Source: Nematopogon swammerdamellus
Lineage: Eukaryota > Arthropoda > Insecta > Lepidoptera > Adelidae
DNA: 64,000 nt
NCBI GenBank assembly: GCA_946902875.1
Contig: OX336338.1
Coordinates: 13,631,971-13,695,970, forward strand
Direction: 5' to 3'
Part shown: positions 1-11,438 of the stretch, one piece after another
Position numbering within the stretch: the stretch's first letter is position 1
Layout of the letters: each line of letters opens with the position of its first letter
The notes under the pieces: generated by a model
The model's database searches: none
What the model was told of the DNA's origin: nothing
What the model saw: the letters and a program-made list of their open reading frames with translations, nothing else
Made by a program: the position numbers and the translations under genes

Positions 1-984
1 GTTCATCTTGCATGTTGTAACACACTCGACCACTCACTAACAACGCATGCCATCACATTACATCATTCCTACTACTTAACTTTATTACTTACTAGGTAAC
101 AATCCCTAGTAACTATTTTACAATCCCACTAATATAATATTTTATATGACTTGACACTGATGGCTACATCGTAAGAAGAATGTGTTACGCGCGACGACAC
201 GAGTCAACACTATCTGTCACCACCGGGAATTGAAGCTACGACCACTGGGCATCTGGGCCAGTGCCGCCTTTCAGGTGGGATATTTGTACTCATCCTAAGT
301 AAGTAGGTACATTGCTGATGGATGAAGTTTGATTAATTGTTGCCAATCATGCTCCGTATTTCACTTTTCTACTTACAGTGAGTTACTTACATTTCTCAGC
401 CTGGATTATCATTTGACGGAAATCCAAGAAGGCACTAACTTCCACCCAGCTCGGTACGTTAGGATGGTGAAGGTGTGACTTTTTCTCGCAACGAAGGTCG
501 AAATTTCGCGCTCCGTTGGCTTACCAATCTAAACAGCGCGCTGCAGTGTAGCGGTTGACTCGCTATCCATTCTATCCATGCTAATTTTGGACAGGCTTCC
601 GCAAACTTGGTGTTATTGCATATTTTATGCTCTTCAATTTTCGACCATCTATAGATGGCTATAAAACTGGTCAACTTTCTTCGATCTTGGTATTACGAGT
701 ATGTTTTGATATTTTGTGTTGATGTGTCCCCAAACACTAACACAAGACCGAAACAAACTAATTTTTATTAACGAACTTTGTTGCGTTGCCCATTTTGATT
801 ATCTTTTTATTTGGTTGTAGCTTAGTTGCTCTCCTGTTATACGGGGAGAAGCACAGATAACTACTATAGAAGCACGGAGTCGCCGCGCCGCGCCGGCTCG
901 GTCCGTCTGCGCATGTCAACACCGGCATAGACTGACGTAGCCCGAGCATGCCCGAGCGAAGCAGGCTAGTCATTCATTATTTAC
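1..984. other. intergenic, nothing recognised
   Basis: AT-rich sequence with several stop codons in every frame. No coding similarity, RNA gene or clear repeat boundary was recognised. A short CG-rich patch occurs near 880-910. Confidence 0.4.
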
Positions 985-1033
985 TAGCTGAGCCCGCGGC
1001 TCCGCTCGCGTGAAATTCGTATTCCAAAGAAGA

Positions 1034-1330
1034 ATGTAAGTAACTAAGGGCGAGGCCGAAGGCCGAGCTGCCTTCAGGTAATCGACAAACCTTCTTAAAG
1101 AAAGTAACTAACTAAGGGCGAGGCCGAAGGCCGAGCTGCTTTCAGGTAAACGATAAACCTTTCTCAAATAAAGGAAGTAAGGGCGAGGCCGAAGGCCGAG
1201 CTGCGTTCAGGAAGACGACAAACCTTCTGGAAGAAAGGAAGGAACTAAGTGCGAAGCCGAAGGGCGAGCTGCGTTCAGGTAAACCAAAAATCCTCTTCCG
1301 CCTTCGGGCCTCGCCCTTAAAGACTTCCTT
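1034..1330 (+). repeat. GC-rich minisatellite array 1
   Basis: About four tandem units of roughly 65 bp, each containing GGGCGAGGCCGAAGGCCGAG followed by an AT-rich part ending in a TTCTTAAAGAAAGTAA-like segment. The same unit recurs inverted at 1935-2470, directly at 5095-5412, and as a single unit at 26763-26815. Confidence 0.8.
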
Positions 1331-1418
1331 TCTTCGATAGAATATAATATCGTTTACTCAATCTATTTATTTCATATAAATAAAAAAGTAATATTAATAA
1401 CTAAATAATTAAACCTAC

Positions 1419-1830
1419 CTAACAAACATTAAAATAACTATACAAACAGGCATTTTCAAATGTTCTTAGAGCACTTGCGGCATTACCCCGCTGGATGGCA
1501 AGGCTTACCCTTTGAATGAAGTACATAAGCCCTTGATGACGGGACACCAGTTGCGTCAACCAGCTCAAGCCTCTTTTGGCTTCACTGCTCCACAGACCGA
1601 GGGTTTCAACCGCAAACGCAACAAATTCGAAATCTTGAATTATATTTCTATATTTGCTGCGTTGGAGGCTCTCCGCCCCAGCCTCGGCCGCGCCAGCCGC
1701 TCTTGAAGATGTCCTAACGTGACTTGGAGCCAATGTGAGAACAAAAGTGGCGTCCCACATCACAGAACTACCCTTAGTCCATGGCACTAAGGTCTCTAGC
1801 ATCGGGCCTCTTGCCATCCAGCCGGGAATA
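1419..1830 (-). pseudogene. reverse transcriptase C-terminal (nuclease-like) domain fragment
   Basis: A minus-strand reading frame of 132 codons matches the conserved tail that follows reverse transcriptase in a family of arthropod retroelement proteins. Visible motifs are LVPWTKG, WDAT-VLTLAPSH, FAVETLG and QRVSLAIQRGNAAS. The WDAT segment after a proline/aspartate-type motif suggests a PD-(D/E)XK-like nuclease fold, which is inference. There is no RT domain upstream, so this is an isolated fragment. It sits between two opposing minisatellite arrays. A better preserved but frameshifted relative lies at 11110-12270, and shorter pieces at 59455-59645 and 60255-60485. The exact retroelement clade is not certain. 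Confidence 0.6.
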
Positions 1831-1934
1831 ACCGCGAGGTTCTAGGATGCACGGTATATTTGCCGTTAGAAGCGTGGACTTTATAATAAAATTTAAATTA
1901 AATTAACTCAATCTTAATATTAATTAACTTTATT

Positions 1935-2470
1935 CGAGATGGTTTAGCTTCTTCCTGAACGCAGCTCGGCCTTCGGCCTCGCCCTTAGTTACTTGCTTTC
2001 TTCGAGATGGTTTATCATTTGTCAGAACGTAGCTCGGCCTTCGGCCTCGCCTTAGTTGCTTACTTTCTTCATGATGGTTTAGCTTCTTCCTGAACGCAGC
2101 TCGGCCTTCGGCCTCGCCCTTAGTTACTTGCTTTCTTCGAGATGGGTTTTCAATTATCCGAACGTAGCTCGGCCTTCGGCCTCGCATTAGTTACTTACTT
2201 TCTTCAAGATGGTTTAGCTTCTTCCTGAACGCAGCTCGGCCTGCGGCCTCGCCCATAGTTACTTACTTTCTTCGAGAAGGTTTATGGTCTTCCAGAATAG
2301 AGCTTGGCCTTCGGCCTCGCCCTTAGTTACTTATTTTCTTCAAGAATGCTTTTCTTCTTCCTGAAATCAGCTCCGCCTTTCGCCTCGCCCTTAGTTACTT
2401 TCATCGAGAAAGAATATCGTTTACGTGAGCGCAGTTCCGCCTTCGGGCCCGTCTTTAGTTACTTACTTTC
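1935..2470 (-). repeat. GC-rich minisatellite array 2
   Basis: About eight tandem ~65-bp units, reverse complement of array 1, with CTCGGCCTTCGGCCTCGCCC as the core. Units near the right end are more diverged (2340-2470). An 85-codon minus frame runs through the repeats only because the period permits it. Confidence 0.8.
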
Positions 2471-2569
2471 TTTTTTTTAAATACGAATTTCACGCGAGCG
2501 AAGCCGCGGGCAACAGATATATAAATTTTATTGCACCAATGACAGCGACATAACTTCGACTTTCAATTA

Positions 2570-2965
2570 TTATTTTTATATAATGAAACAATTTGTCACC
2601 GGCCAGCTCACGTCGAGATGACAGTTCTCCGTTGTCAACATGACATTTAAAATTGTTTTTACCTTTACTTTGGACTACGTGATTTTAAACGCGCAATAAT
2701 GTATATAATTGTTAATTTTTTTTTATTTTTGTTAATTTTTTTTTACGTATTATGTTAACCCGGCATATAAACTGCCACTATACAAAGTTTCGTCTAATTC
2801 CGTTCAGTGGTTTTTGCGTGATGCGCGTACAGACAAACAAACAAACAAACAAAAATTTTTAAAACTGTTCTAACATGTTCAGTATCTCATTTTAAGCCAC
2901 CCTGGTTAGTTTTTTTCCGAATACATTCAATGTACAGACTTTCTTACCTCTACGATTTTATTATA
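2570..2965 (+). repeat. interspersed retroelement 3' tail, copy 1
   Basis: Contains the phrase AAAGTTTCGTCTAATTCCG, GTTCAGTGGTTTTTGCGTG, a (CAAA)n run at 2832-2854 and an end ATTTTATTATATGTATAGAT. Related copies are at 4405-4690 (minus) and 56750-56950 (plus). No coding capacity. Confidence 0.65.
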
Positions 2966-3044
2966 TGTATAGATTACCTACCCAATGGCTGATAAGCTCG
3001 AATAAGGCATAGTAAGAAAGTACACATAGTGGGATAGATGTTGT

Positions 3045-3250
3045 TTTTACGATCCCGATACGAGCTAGAGACGATTGCAACGACCATATAAAATCGGTCA
3101 GGCATGCCTGCAGTCTGTTTCGTCTGTCATCCGTCCGTCAGTCCGTCCGTCTGTCTGTCACAGCCTGTATCTTATCTAAACGGCTTGAGCGATCTTCTTG
3201 GAACTTTTTCTATTTATAGATTTCCGGGAGGCAACGAAATAAGGGATGAG
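3045..3250 (+). repeat. interspersed repeat with (GTCT)n core
   Basis: Contains ATAAAATCGGTCAGG, a run of GTCCGTC/TGTC units and CACAGCCTG followed by a GGAACTTTTTCTATTTATAGAT-like end. The reverse-orientation relative is at 14560-14710. Confidence 0.5.
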
Positions 3251-3779
3251 ATCAAGTGGAAAAAATTCTCCATGCATACCTGACAAACCTCTGTCGCCTC
3301 TTCCACTCCCATAATGTTCTTCATGCATGCTCGTCGGTTACGGGTACTACGCACTTGAGCACACGCTTCATCTGGTCTAGTGTCTGGGCGATCCTTCCCG
3401 ACTCTTTCACTCACATTCGCTCCATAAATGTATTTCAAACATGACCGAAAAATAAAAATATGTTGTTCTTCAGAGTTCTAAAAGTATAAGTAATTTATTT
3501 ATAGGTTATTTATGACTTTGGTTTATGCGTTTTTTATGTGCACAATATGCACGAATTCAAGCTCGTCGTGCAGTTGTCAAGCGTATGACCTAATGCATGC
3601 ACTAGCCTAGTAGAATGCAGTTCACTTCATGATCTCACCGCGGCGCGGCGGCGCGGCCGGGCGGGCGGTGCATGTATCACGTTACTTGGAACGGTACCGT
3701 TCCGAGTGATTACGTGAAACGGTCAGGACTCAGGAAGTATGGTAGTCTATACATCTAATACATGCCACCTGGAGGAGGG

Positions 3780-3990
3780 TTACTAGTTTTCTTTTATAGG
3801 TTTATTAGTTGTTTATAGGTCTGTTAGTAGGTTTTATAAGTACGTTTATTTTATTTATTTATTTAGTTTTAGATAGTTACATTTTAGATTTATTTTAGAT
3901 TTAGTACAGTTTTTAATTTAATGTTATTATTTGTTAGTTGTATATATTTAAATGTTATAACTGAATAAAGAGTAAAGAAAAAAAAAATAC
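3780..3990 (+). repeat. retroposed 3' end with AATAAA and oligo(A)
   Basis: AT-rich stretch ending ACTGAATAAAGAGTAAAG followed by an A10 run. It looks like the processed 3' end of a transcript or a LINE. No source gene was recognised. Confidence 0.4.
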
Positions 3991-4029
3991 ATGCAATATT
4001 ATCATAAAGACAAAAAAAAATTTATCAAT

Positions 4030-4400
4030 ACTAATATTAAATCTGTAAGGGATGGTGACGGATGATGGAGTAAGTTACTTTGTTTTATGAAATACTGCGT
4101 TTGTAGACTCTAGACTTGTAGACGATTTTTAGATATCATTTCTGTATATTCTGTATATTATATTCCTCCATAACTCTTAAAGCGATCATCCGAATTCGAT
4201 GAAACTTAGTACAAGCACATTTAACTATACGAGACACAGGATAGGCTAAATAAAATTCTGTTCCGGTTACGCTAGGATAGGCTCTGATACAAACCGAATT
4301 GTTCTGCGCGAAGAAATAAAGATAGGTACGGTAGCGGACTTACTTACTTTCATCTTTTTAAATACGAATTTCACGCGAGCGAAGCCGCGGGCAAAAGCTA
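4030..4400 (-). mobile_element. SINE-like family A, copy 1
   Basis: A ~370-bp unit bounded by CTAGCTTTTGCCCGCGGC on the right (its presumed 5' end, read on the minus strand) and CCCTTACAGATTTAATATTA on the left. Copies: 12569-12955 (same orientation), 24835-25083 and 27247-27672 (opposite). The latter two end in (GAT)n tails, which sets the orientation. Confidence 0.7.
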
Positions 4401-4404
4401 GTAT

Positions 4405-4690
4405 TGAATATATTCGGAAAAAAAATCAACCAGGGCGACTTAAAATGAGTAGGTACCTAACTAAACATGTCAACATGTTTTAAAGTCTAAAAACCACAGC
4501 ACGGAATTTGACGAAACTTTGTGTGACAAAGTGACATTTTCTAACCCGGAATAAAATAATATATAAAAAATATCGTAAATAAAAAATAAAAAAATATTAT
4601 AAATCCACAACAGTGACAGTGCGCGTTTAAAATCACGTTGTCCAAAATACAGGTTTCTTGAGAATTGACAGAAAATATATTAGAATAAAA
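4405..4690 (-). repeat. interspersed retroelement 3' tail, copy 2
   Basis: Reverse-complement relative of 2570-2965: shares the Lepidoptera-type CGAAACTTTGT motif, a poly(T)/TTCCGAATATATTCAA end and an AT-rich spacer. It abuts family A copy 1. Confidence 0.55.
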
Positions 4691-5094
4691 TATTCATTCG
4701 AAATTTAAAAATACATAAGTAAGTAAAAATAAAATAGCTGTTCTTATTTTTTTTTTACTTGGCCTTATTACTGCCAGCATCGAGTATTGAAAGATCTACT
4801 TCACACATAGTGAATACCTACAAATAGTTGTGTGTATTTTTGTTTTCAGTAACATAAAATATTTATAAGAGAGTTGCATTGAAATCTTATTGAAATAATA
4901 ACTACGATTGATTACTACGCGACAACAGTGGTTCAACCACCAACTGAACCACTGTTGTCATTGTTTTCGGGTAACTTTTTACAAAACATTCCAAAATACA
5001 ATCCGGCGTTTCAAATGCCATCCTTTGGAACCGAGAAAGTATTCCAAGACCAATATATATCCCAACTTTAAATTTTAACTACAATATTCTCAAA

Positions 5095-5412
5095 TAAAAT
5101 AAGCAACTACGGGCGATGCGGAAGGCCAAGCTGCGTTCAAGTAAACAATAAACCTTCTCGAAGGGCGAGGCCGACGCGGCGAGACGGCCAGCTCCGTTCA
5201 GGCAAAAGGTATTCTTTCTCGATGAAAATAAGTAACTAAGGGCGAGGCCGAAGGCCGAGCTGCGTTCATTCATGTAAACGATAAACCTTCTCGAATAAAG
5301 TGAGTGACTAAGACACGATAACCTCCTCGAAGAAAATAAATAACTAAGGGCGAGGCCGAATTCCAAACTGCGTTTAGGTAAACGATATTTCTTTCTTGAT
5401 GAAAGTAACTGC
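5095..5412 (+). repeat. GC-rich minisatellite array 3
   Basis: About five diverged copies of the ~65-bp unit seen in arrays 1 and 2, in the same orientation as array 1. The sequence from 5420 to 6150 that follows holds only diverged repeat debris (for example a GCGGGCAAAAGCAATAG end near 5690) and no gene. Confidence 0.7.
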
Positions 5413-6154
5413 GCTGACTGGAGGAAAATTGGAGAGGTGTATGTCCAACAGTGGACTCTTACATGCTGACTGTGTATAAATAAATCTGATTTGAATGAAG
5501 TCGGAAAATATATACCAATTCGGTTAGCTTTCATGACATTTACTCGAAAATTACTCAACCGATTTACATAAAGTTTTCACCAAAATAAACTGTGCTGTTT
5601 TAGTACTATTTGTATCTGTGTAACATCACGCCATTATATTATAGGGGATTGGTTACTACAGTCGGAAGTAATCGACAGCGGGCAAAAGCAATAGTTTCTT
5701 ATAATATTTGCGTTTAAATCCGATTTGCTATTAAACCGATTTTAGCGAGAGCCGAGCCTCGGGCACATCTATTATAGTATATCATAAAATGGCAATTTTA
5801 TCAATGAAAAATAAAACAACCCTGAAATCTCCACCTTTTTTGTATTTACTTGTATTAATTTAAACGCAGGGCGCCTCGTTAGTGAGCTACTACTTTTCTT
5901 TTAATTTTATTCAACATTCTAAATTTGAATTTTACATACATCGTGCCAGTAAGTTATCACCATTGTATAGCGGTTAATAGAACACAACCTTCCAAAAAAA
6001 ATGGCTTTGATGTGAGGACGGAAGATCAGGACGAAATACAAATTATAAGGGTTCCGTTTTTGCCATTTGTCTACGGAACCCTAAAATCGCCCATTATCTT
6101 AAATAGTTTTTTACTGAATGAACATTTTTTGCTGTCTATACGTGCGAATATAGA

Positions 6155-6230
6155 CGGCAATACTCTGTGAGCGAGAGGCAAATAGGAGCGCCGCCATTTT
6201 CAATCCCTTTCTTTAAATAACCAGGTTATA
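6155..6230. repeat. solitary MITE end
   Basis: CGCCGCCATTTTCAATCCC followed by TTTCTTTAAATAACCAGG matches the terminal inverted repeat of the complete MITE at 25604-25858, but only one end is present here. Confidence 0.6.
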
Positions 6231-6281
6231 AATGAATGAACGGCTCGAGAGACGGCCCACGCAAGCGTAGCAAGCAAGAGA

Positions 6282-6385
6282 CATGAACGCTCGCCGCCCC
6301 CCAAGCCGCGCGCGCCGCGGCGCCGCCGCACCTCTGCCTCCGCGCGCGTACACGCGGTACGCGCGATCGGAGCCACGCGCCACCA
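6282..6385. other. CG-rich islet
   Basis: About 100 bp dominated by GCCGCGCGCGCCGCG-like sequence in an AT-rich setting. Open frames across it are composition artefacts. Similar islets are at 15690-15860, 26925-27015, 53560-53650, 55185-55315 and 57300-57430. Confidence 0.6.
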
Positions 6386-6389
6386 CCAC

Positions 6390-9250
6390 CACACGTGACT
6401 ATCAGTTGTTTTTAAACGGATATTACCTATGGTTGCGCTAGAAATACCGATTTCTCCTTTTGTTGTATTGAAATGCTCTAATGAATGTAATTCACTTGAT
6501 TTCCAGGCTATCGGGCATAAAGAAAGGGAAATTGAATTACTATGTACGTTTTGGCACTCTTTTAAATCATTAATTAACATAGAAAAATGTATTCATCATC
6601 GGTCATTGTGCACAATGCCTGGAAGCGTAGATTGATTATATTGCCTACTATATTATCTGTACTGTAGGCATTACATATATTCCATCTACGCTGGAAGTGA
6701 CGACATTCTCCAACAAAAAGGCGAATTCTGTGTACATAATTTACTGATATTGTTCACAAATTCCGTAGTGCACACCTTTTCACCTTTCTCAACTGCTGTT
6801 CTCCCTACCTACCTACGCGTATGCGCTGTCGCCGACTCCTATTTGATATTTTTCCATTGTTTTTCTGTTAGTGTCACATCTAGTCAACTCAACAAGTTTC
6901 TATACTTGCGTATTCTGTACTTGCTGTTTCTGTTATTTTTCAATAGACCTTGTTAACGGGTGCGAGAACGAAGAAATTACGCGGTACCCGGCCAATAATA
7001 CCTACATTTCACTTATTGCGGAGTTTGCGTGGCATTGAAATGAGCTTATTGCGAATAGACCACAAGAAACTAGCTGCGCCCGCGGCTCTCATTACGTTAA
7101 AAACCAAGTAAAAAATATGACTGAAATTGTTCTCCGAAATAGCAAAGTATACTCTTGAATTTAATGAAAAACGTATGCAAATGGATTGAGTCGTTCTCAA
7201 GTTATAAACTAACACAATTAAGAATACAGACTGAGATTTTATATCTACTGTTCTATCTACAGAGATGAAGTTGAGAGAGGAGAGTGTCACGACTGAGTCT
7301 GATGGTTGACATCGTCAGTCGACGCGTCCGCTGAGCGCACCCAACCGGTTCCGTTTACGCGTTTTCATACAAAAATACCCACCGCTAGATGAATAATTTT
7401 GCAAACATTATGAATCTCCGTTGACAATCGCTTCCTCTTCCGACTCGAGATCAATATATTATTATTCTAGTTGCACGTCACTTTACGATGCATGGGCAGT
7501 CTGTTCAGCGAATCATCAGGTGCATCTGTATCAGTGGCTTCGAAATGCAATTGCAGGTAGATATGAGTAAGTGCAAATAGGTAATAAATAACAAACATCG
7601 GCATGCTACACTATTAAATATAATATTAAAACTAATAAATAACGCAAACTAACACACAAATAACGGACCAAGTGCAACGTTTTACCACCGATGGAGTCAT
7701 TGAGAAGCCAGATTCAGAAGAAAGTGTTCCTTCGAAATATAATTTTAAATGTCAAAAATAAAGTGCGACCGAAGATAGGATCGGGGTTTATAAAGAGAGA
7801 CGGAATTGTTGAGAGAGTTACTTAGCGCTGAATGTTACTGAATGTGCTGCCCCGCCGCCACACTGCGCCCTTGCATGCGCGCCCGTACACCACACTAACT
7901 ACGCTCAGAGCTCAAAGCAATGTAGGTATGTTCCCGGCTTTAGAAAGAGACAAGCCGGTTGTAGAACGTCGTCTCTGTCGTACAGAGACATGCGGGTTCG
8001 TGCGACAGGGACAAAGCTCTACAAGCGGATGGTCACTTTCTAAAGCTCTACACGCATTATAGTATACTGCCGGGCACTATTACCTACTTACCAAAGTAGC
8101 ACGCACTTATACCAACTCATTTCATTTGGGGATATATTCCACCTCTCGAAGTCATTCAGAAACACAACTACTTACCCAAATTATTCTTGCAAGATAATAA
8201 TTTTTTTTTATATCTTTTCCTTTTTTTACAACTACCCACTCAATCTTACACACCCGCACACACTTAGGCAGCGGTGACCAGAGCCAGAGGGCACTATTGC
8301 AGTGAGGGCAATAGGGAAAATTTTACTCGGTACTACTAGGTACAATCCGCAACCGCAACAAATTGCGCGAAGAAGAAATTATCGCTTCTAGTGGATGTCG
8401 TGGATGTCATAGACACTGCACTATTTATTTAAATAGATGCCGAGCAGTAGTAACTTAGATACCTAATCAAAATTGAAGAAAAGCCAGTCACATTTGATGC
8501 TAAGTCAAATATAATACAAGTGGAACTAGTTAAACGTATTAATAGTTGGCTTACACATCGAGTAGGAAGTAAGTTAATAGTTATAGTAAGTAATTATCCA
8601 AGAGGTCAAATAAATCTTCATCGCGCCATTATTTAACCACAAAATCGGACCCAAACATTCAACGCAACATAAAATAATCGATTTATCCGTCAACCAACCG
8701 TTGTTTGCGCTCGACTACTCTTTTGTGCTGTGGCGAGTATGCAAAGTTTGCTCAGGTGATGATATATAGGTACCTATTGAATTATCATAAAAATAATGGT
8801 TCGTGCGAATGTGTCTTTATACATCTTTTGTTCCGAGTCAATGTTGACGCGATAAATTACAGGCACATATCGCAATTGTTATACCTAAAGTATTAACATT
8901 TTATAAAAATATATATGGAGATATTTTATCTTTTTTTAATGTTTAATTTTGTTTACTACACTACACCTAACTGCCGATGTTGGTTGGTATACCTATCTAC
9001 GTGGCACCACGAATATGTATTCTGTAACTTAATTACATATTAAGTGCCTCCTCCTACGTTATGGTCTGTCTAACTGTTATGGTAACGCAAACACGACGTT
9101 AAAATACTTTATTATTTAGGTTTGCCATTACCCATATTTTGACATTATGGGCGCATGGGACATAATTGTTCTATGGTTGTGCCTCATTTCTGACGGACTA
9201 ATAGGTGCATAGATAATACGATGATAAATAACAACGATGTTTCCGCACCA
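6390..9250. other. intergenic, only weak repeat traces
   Basis: No gene recognised. A SINE-like start (CTAGCTGCGCCCGCGGC) is at 7070, and an imperfect ~50-bp inverted repeat occupies 7937-8050 (GCTTTAGAAAG at the left against CTTTCTAAAGC at the right), possibly a small MITE. Confidence 0.4.
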
Positions 9251-9259
9251 CAAAAAAAA

Positions 9260-9478
9260 ACATTGAAAAAAAAACACGGTTCTTGTATTGGAACCCCCCT
9301 TAATTTTTTTACTTTTTCTATTTTTTATTGTTTGTTGTTATATCCGCCATAATAACATATTCTGTGAAAATTTCAACGGGCTACCTAATACGGTTCAAGA
9401 TATACAGCCCTCGGACGGACAAACGGCGTAGGCTTATTAATAGGCTTCCGTACGGAATACGGAAACCTAAAATAGAGG
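9260..9478 (+). repeat. interspersed repeat family E, copy 1
   Basis: Carries GGAACCCCCCTTAATTTTTT, TCTGTGAAAATTTCAACGG, a CGGACGGACAAACGGCGTAG segment and the palindromic end TTCCGTACGGAATACGGAA. Related copies are at 21340-21570 and, reversed and in tandem, at 56140-56400 and 56485-56725. Confidence 0.65.
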
Positions 9479-10351
9479 ACGGCGCGGGGGAGGCGCGCGG
9501 CGCGCGGCGCGGAGACATCAGAAAACATTTGTTCAGAATGCCGTGCGAATCAGCTTTCCATAATTATGATTTTGCCATTTCATATAAAAATTAAATTTTG
9601 GCCCTTCAGAAATCAGCTTTTTCTAGGAGCTTCACAGAGGCATATCGGAAGGCTGGCATGGAATCTGGAGACTACTTCGTGAGGTGTGTGAGCTGAAACC
9701 CTTATCTCTGCTGTTTTCTCATTGGCTTGCGTAAAGCACAGTAATTCACCAGAATCGATTAAAATTGTCAGAACTAATCGATGCAAAACATTACTGCACG
9801 CATCATAATGGGGCAGATAGCACTGCGCAGAATGCAGACCACCGAGGTGCAGACATAATATGCAGGTCACTCTCATAAGGAACCTTGATTTTATAAAACA
9901 TCTTCAAATTATTTGCGGGACGGTCAGTTGTGACGAAACGTAGGCTCGTTTTAGGATTCCGTGCCCAAATAGCATAAACGGAACCCTTATAATTTCGTCC
10001 TGTCCGTATGTCACAGCCATTTTACTCGGTGACTATTGCAACTATGTAGATGCAATTTGGAAGGAAGGTGTATTCTATGAATCGCTACACAATGGTGCAG
10101 TGCGGGGTGCAAAAAAATTAGGGGTGAAACACCAGACATGTAACTGAGGGATGAAATAAAAAATGTCAATGCAAGTAAGCGTGTGGGGTGTCGTTTTAAA
10201 AAATTATAAAGAAGTTTCAAAATGACTTTTGTTTAAGTCAATAGTTTTTGAGATATGCGCTTCTAAACTGGTAAAATATAGTGTGTTTTTCACAGTGTTG
10301 TTGTCACGTTGCAACATTACTGGCACATTGTCGAGCACATTGTAAAATTCT

Positions 10352-10505
10352 AAATTAGATAGATAGATTAGATAGATAGAAAATTCTTTATTGCTCCAGT
10401 AAACATTAAACAGTAACAAATACATTAGAAAATTTACATAAGGTGCATAGGCGGACTTATCCCTTACAGAGATTACTTACAGTCAACCTTTAAATGTATC
10501 ATGTT
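10352..10505 (-). repeat. LINE 3' tail, copy 1
   Basis: On the minus strand it ends with AGCAATAAAG followed by a (CTAT)n microsatellite. It is the same tail as the better preserved LINE end at 59680-60223. No ORF portion remains. The flanks (9480-10350 and 10505-11110) hold nothing recognised. Confidence 0.7.
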
Positions 10506-11165
10506 GAATAAAATGAAAATGAAAATAGTTCTGCGAGTGATTCTGGTGTTTTGTTTTTTCGCGAGAAACACAACATGGCTACCTTGCTGGAAAGTGGGTG
10601 AAAAATTTGCTTGTTCGTGTTTTGGTCATTGACTTATATTATCATTATCAGTCAATGGTTTTGATTGTACGCCGTAAGCCTAATTTATTATTAACTTTGT
10701 ATTTTAGCCGTGAACGTTCTTCCCGACCACCCGCCCGCGACCGCTGGGCAAGACTTATCTGGTTCAAAGCTCCTTATTCCCGACTAAGGAACCCTTCACT
10801 CTGCGTGGTCCGACACGCACTAGGCCAATTTTTTTATTGGGATGTTATAAGCAGTAGATACTTTTTGGTAATCATAATTTTTGTGTGCGCATATTGATTT
10901 ATAGATATATTTTTTTCAGCTTAAGTATTTGTTAATCTTTATTCAAGAAGAAATTAACTATAGTAATCACGCAATGAAAATAATTAAATAAGTAAGAATT
11001 TTTTTTTCATTTTAAACAATTTATTCGAGATTTGTAAAATTCTGTAAAATTATTTGCTGTTAATAAAAAAACTAAATAAACCTAAACATGAACTTATTAA
11101 ATAAAAAATTTCTTCCAGTTAAGCCGAGGCAGCCATAGTCCCTAGCTAGAACACTTATAGCATTC

Positions 11166-11438
11166 ACGACTCCTTATATGTTGAGGGAATCAGGCTCCGA
11201 TCTTCGCTCTCCGCTCCGACACAAAATATAGGCACATGCACATCTGTGATGTGATGTAGATGTAGGTTGCACCGCCTCAACATTAGGTTAGGGTTAATTT
11301 ATAGAAGATGCGTCGCGTAGCGACGCATCTTCTATAAATTAACCCTGGTTATTTTTTTTTTAAACCACCAAAACATCGTGGATATTTTGGTGGAGAGCCG
11401 AGATCGGAGCCTAATTCCCTCAACATTTAAGGAGTCGT
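11166..11438. mobile_element. MITE with ~50-bp TIRs and 9-bp target duplication
   Basis: The terminal inverted repeats start ACGACTCCTTA and run about 50 bp with a few mismatches. Both ends are flanked by an exact ATAGCATTC (11157-11165 and 11439-11447). A 9-bp duplication fits Mutator-like transposons, but the superfamily is inferred from duplication length alone. The centre holds a perfect hairpin (11290-11346). Confidence 0.8.
11290..11346. repeat. perfect 27-bp hairpin inside MITE
   Basis: Arms 11290-11316 and 11320-11346 are exact reverse complements around a GTA loop. The motif GAAGATGCGTCGC recurs unpaired near 21980. Confidence 0.85.

Larger units (their letters stand above)
992..2511. 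mobile_element. composite inverted-repeat element carrying minisatellites
   Basis: The two ends (992-1023 and 2480-2511) are 32-bp inverted repeats with one mismatch, both built on the CCGCGGCTCCGCTCGCG box typical of lepidopteran short retroelements. Inside, two minisatellite arrays face each other (1034-1330 plus, 1935-2470 minus) around a reverse-transcriptase C-terminal fragment (1419-1830). It could be two SINE-type insertions in opposite orientation, or one fold-back element. No target-site duplication was found. Confidence 0.55.

Noticed and set aside
1930..2187. 85-codon minus-strand frame with repeated GRRPSYV blocks
   Set aside because: It is the minisatellite read in one frame and repeats with the DNA period; no independent protein signal.
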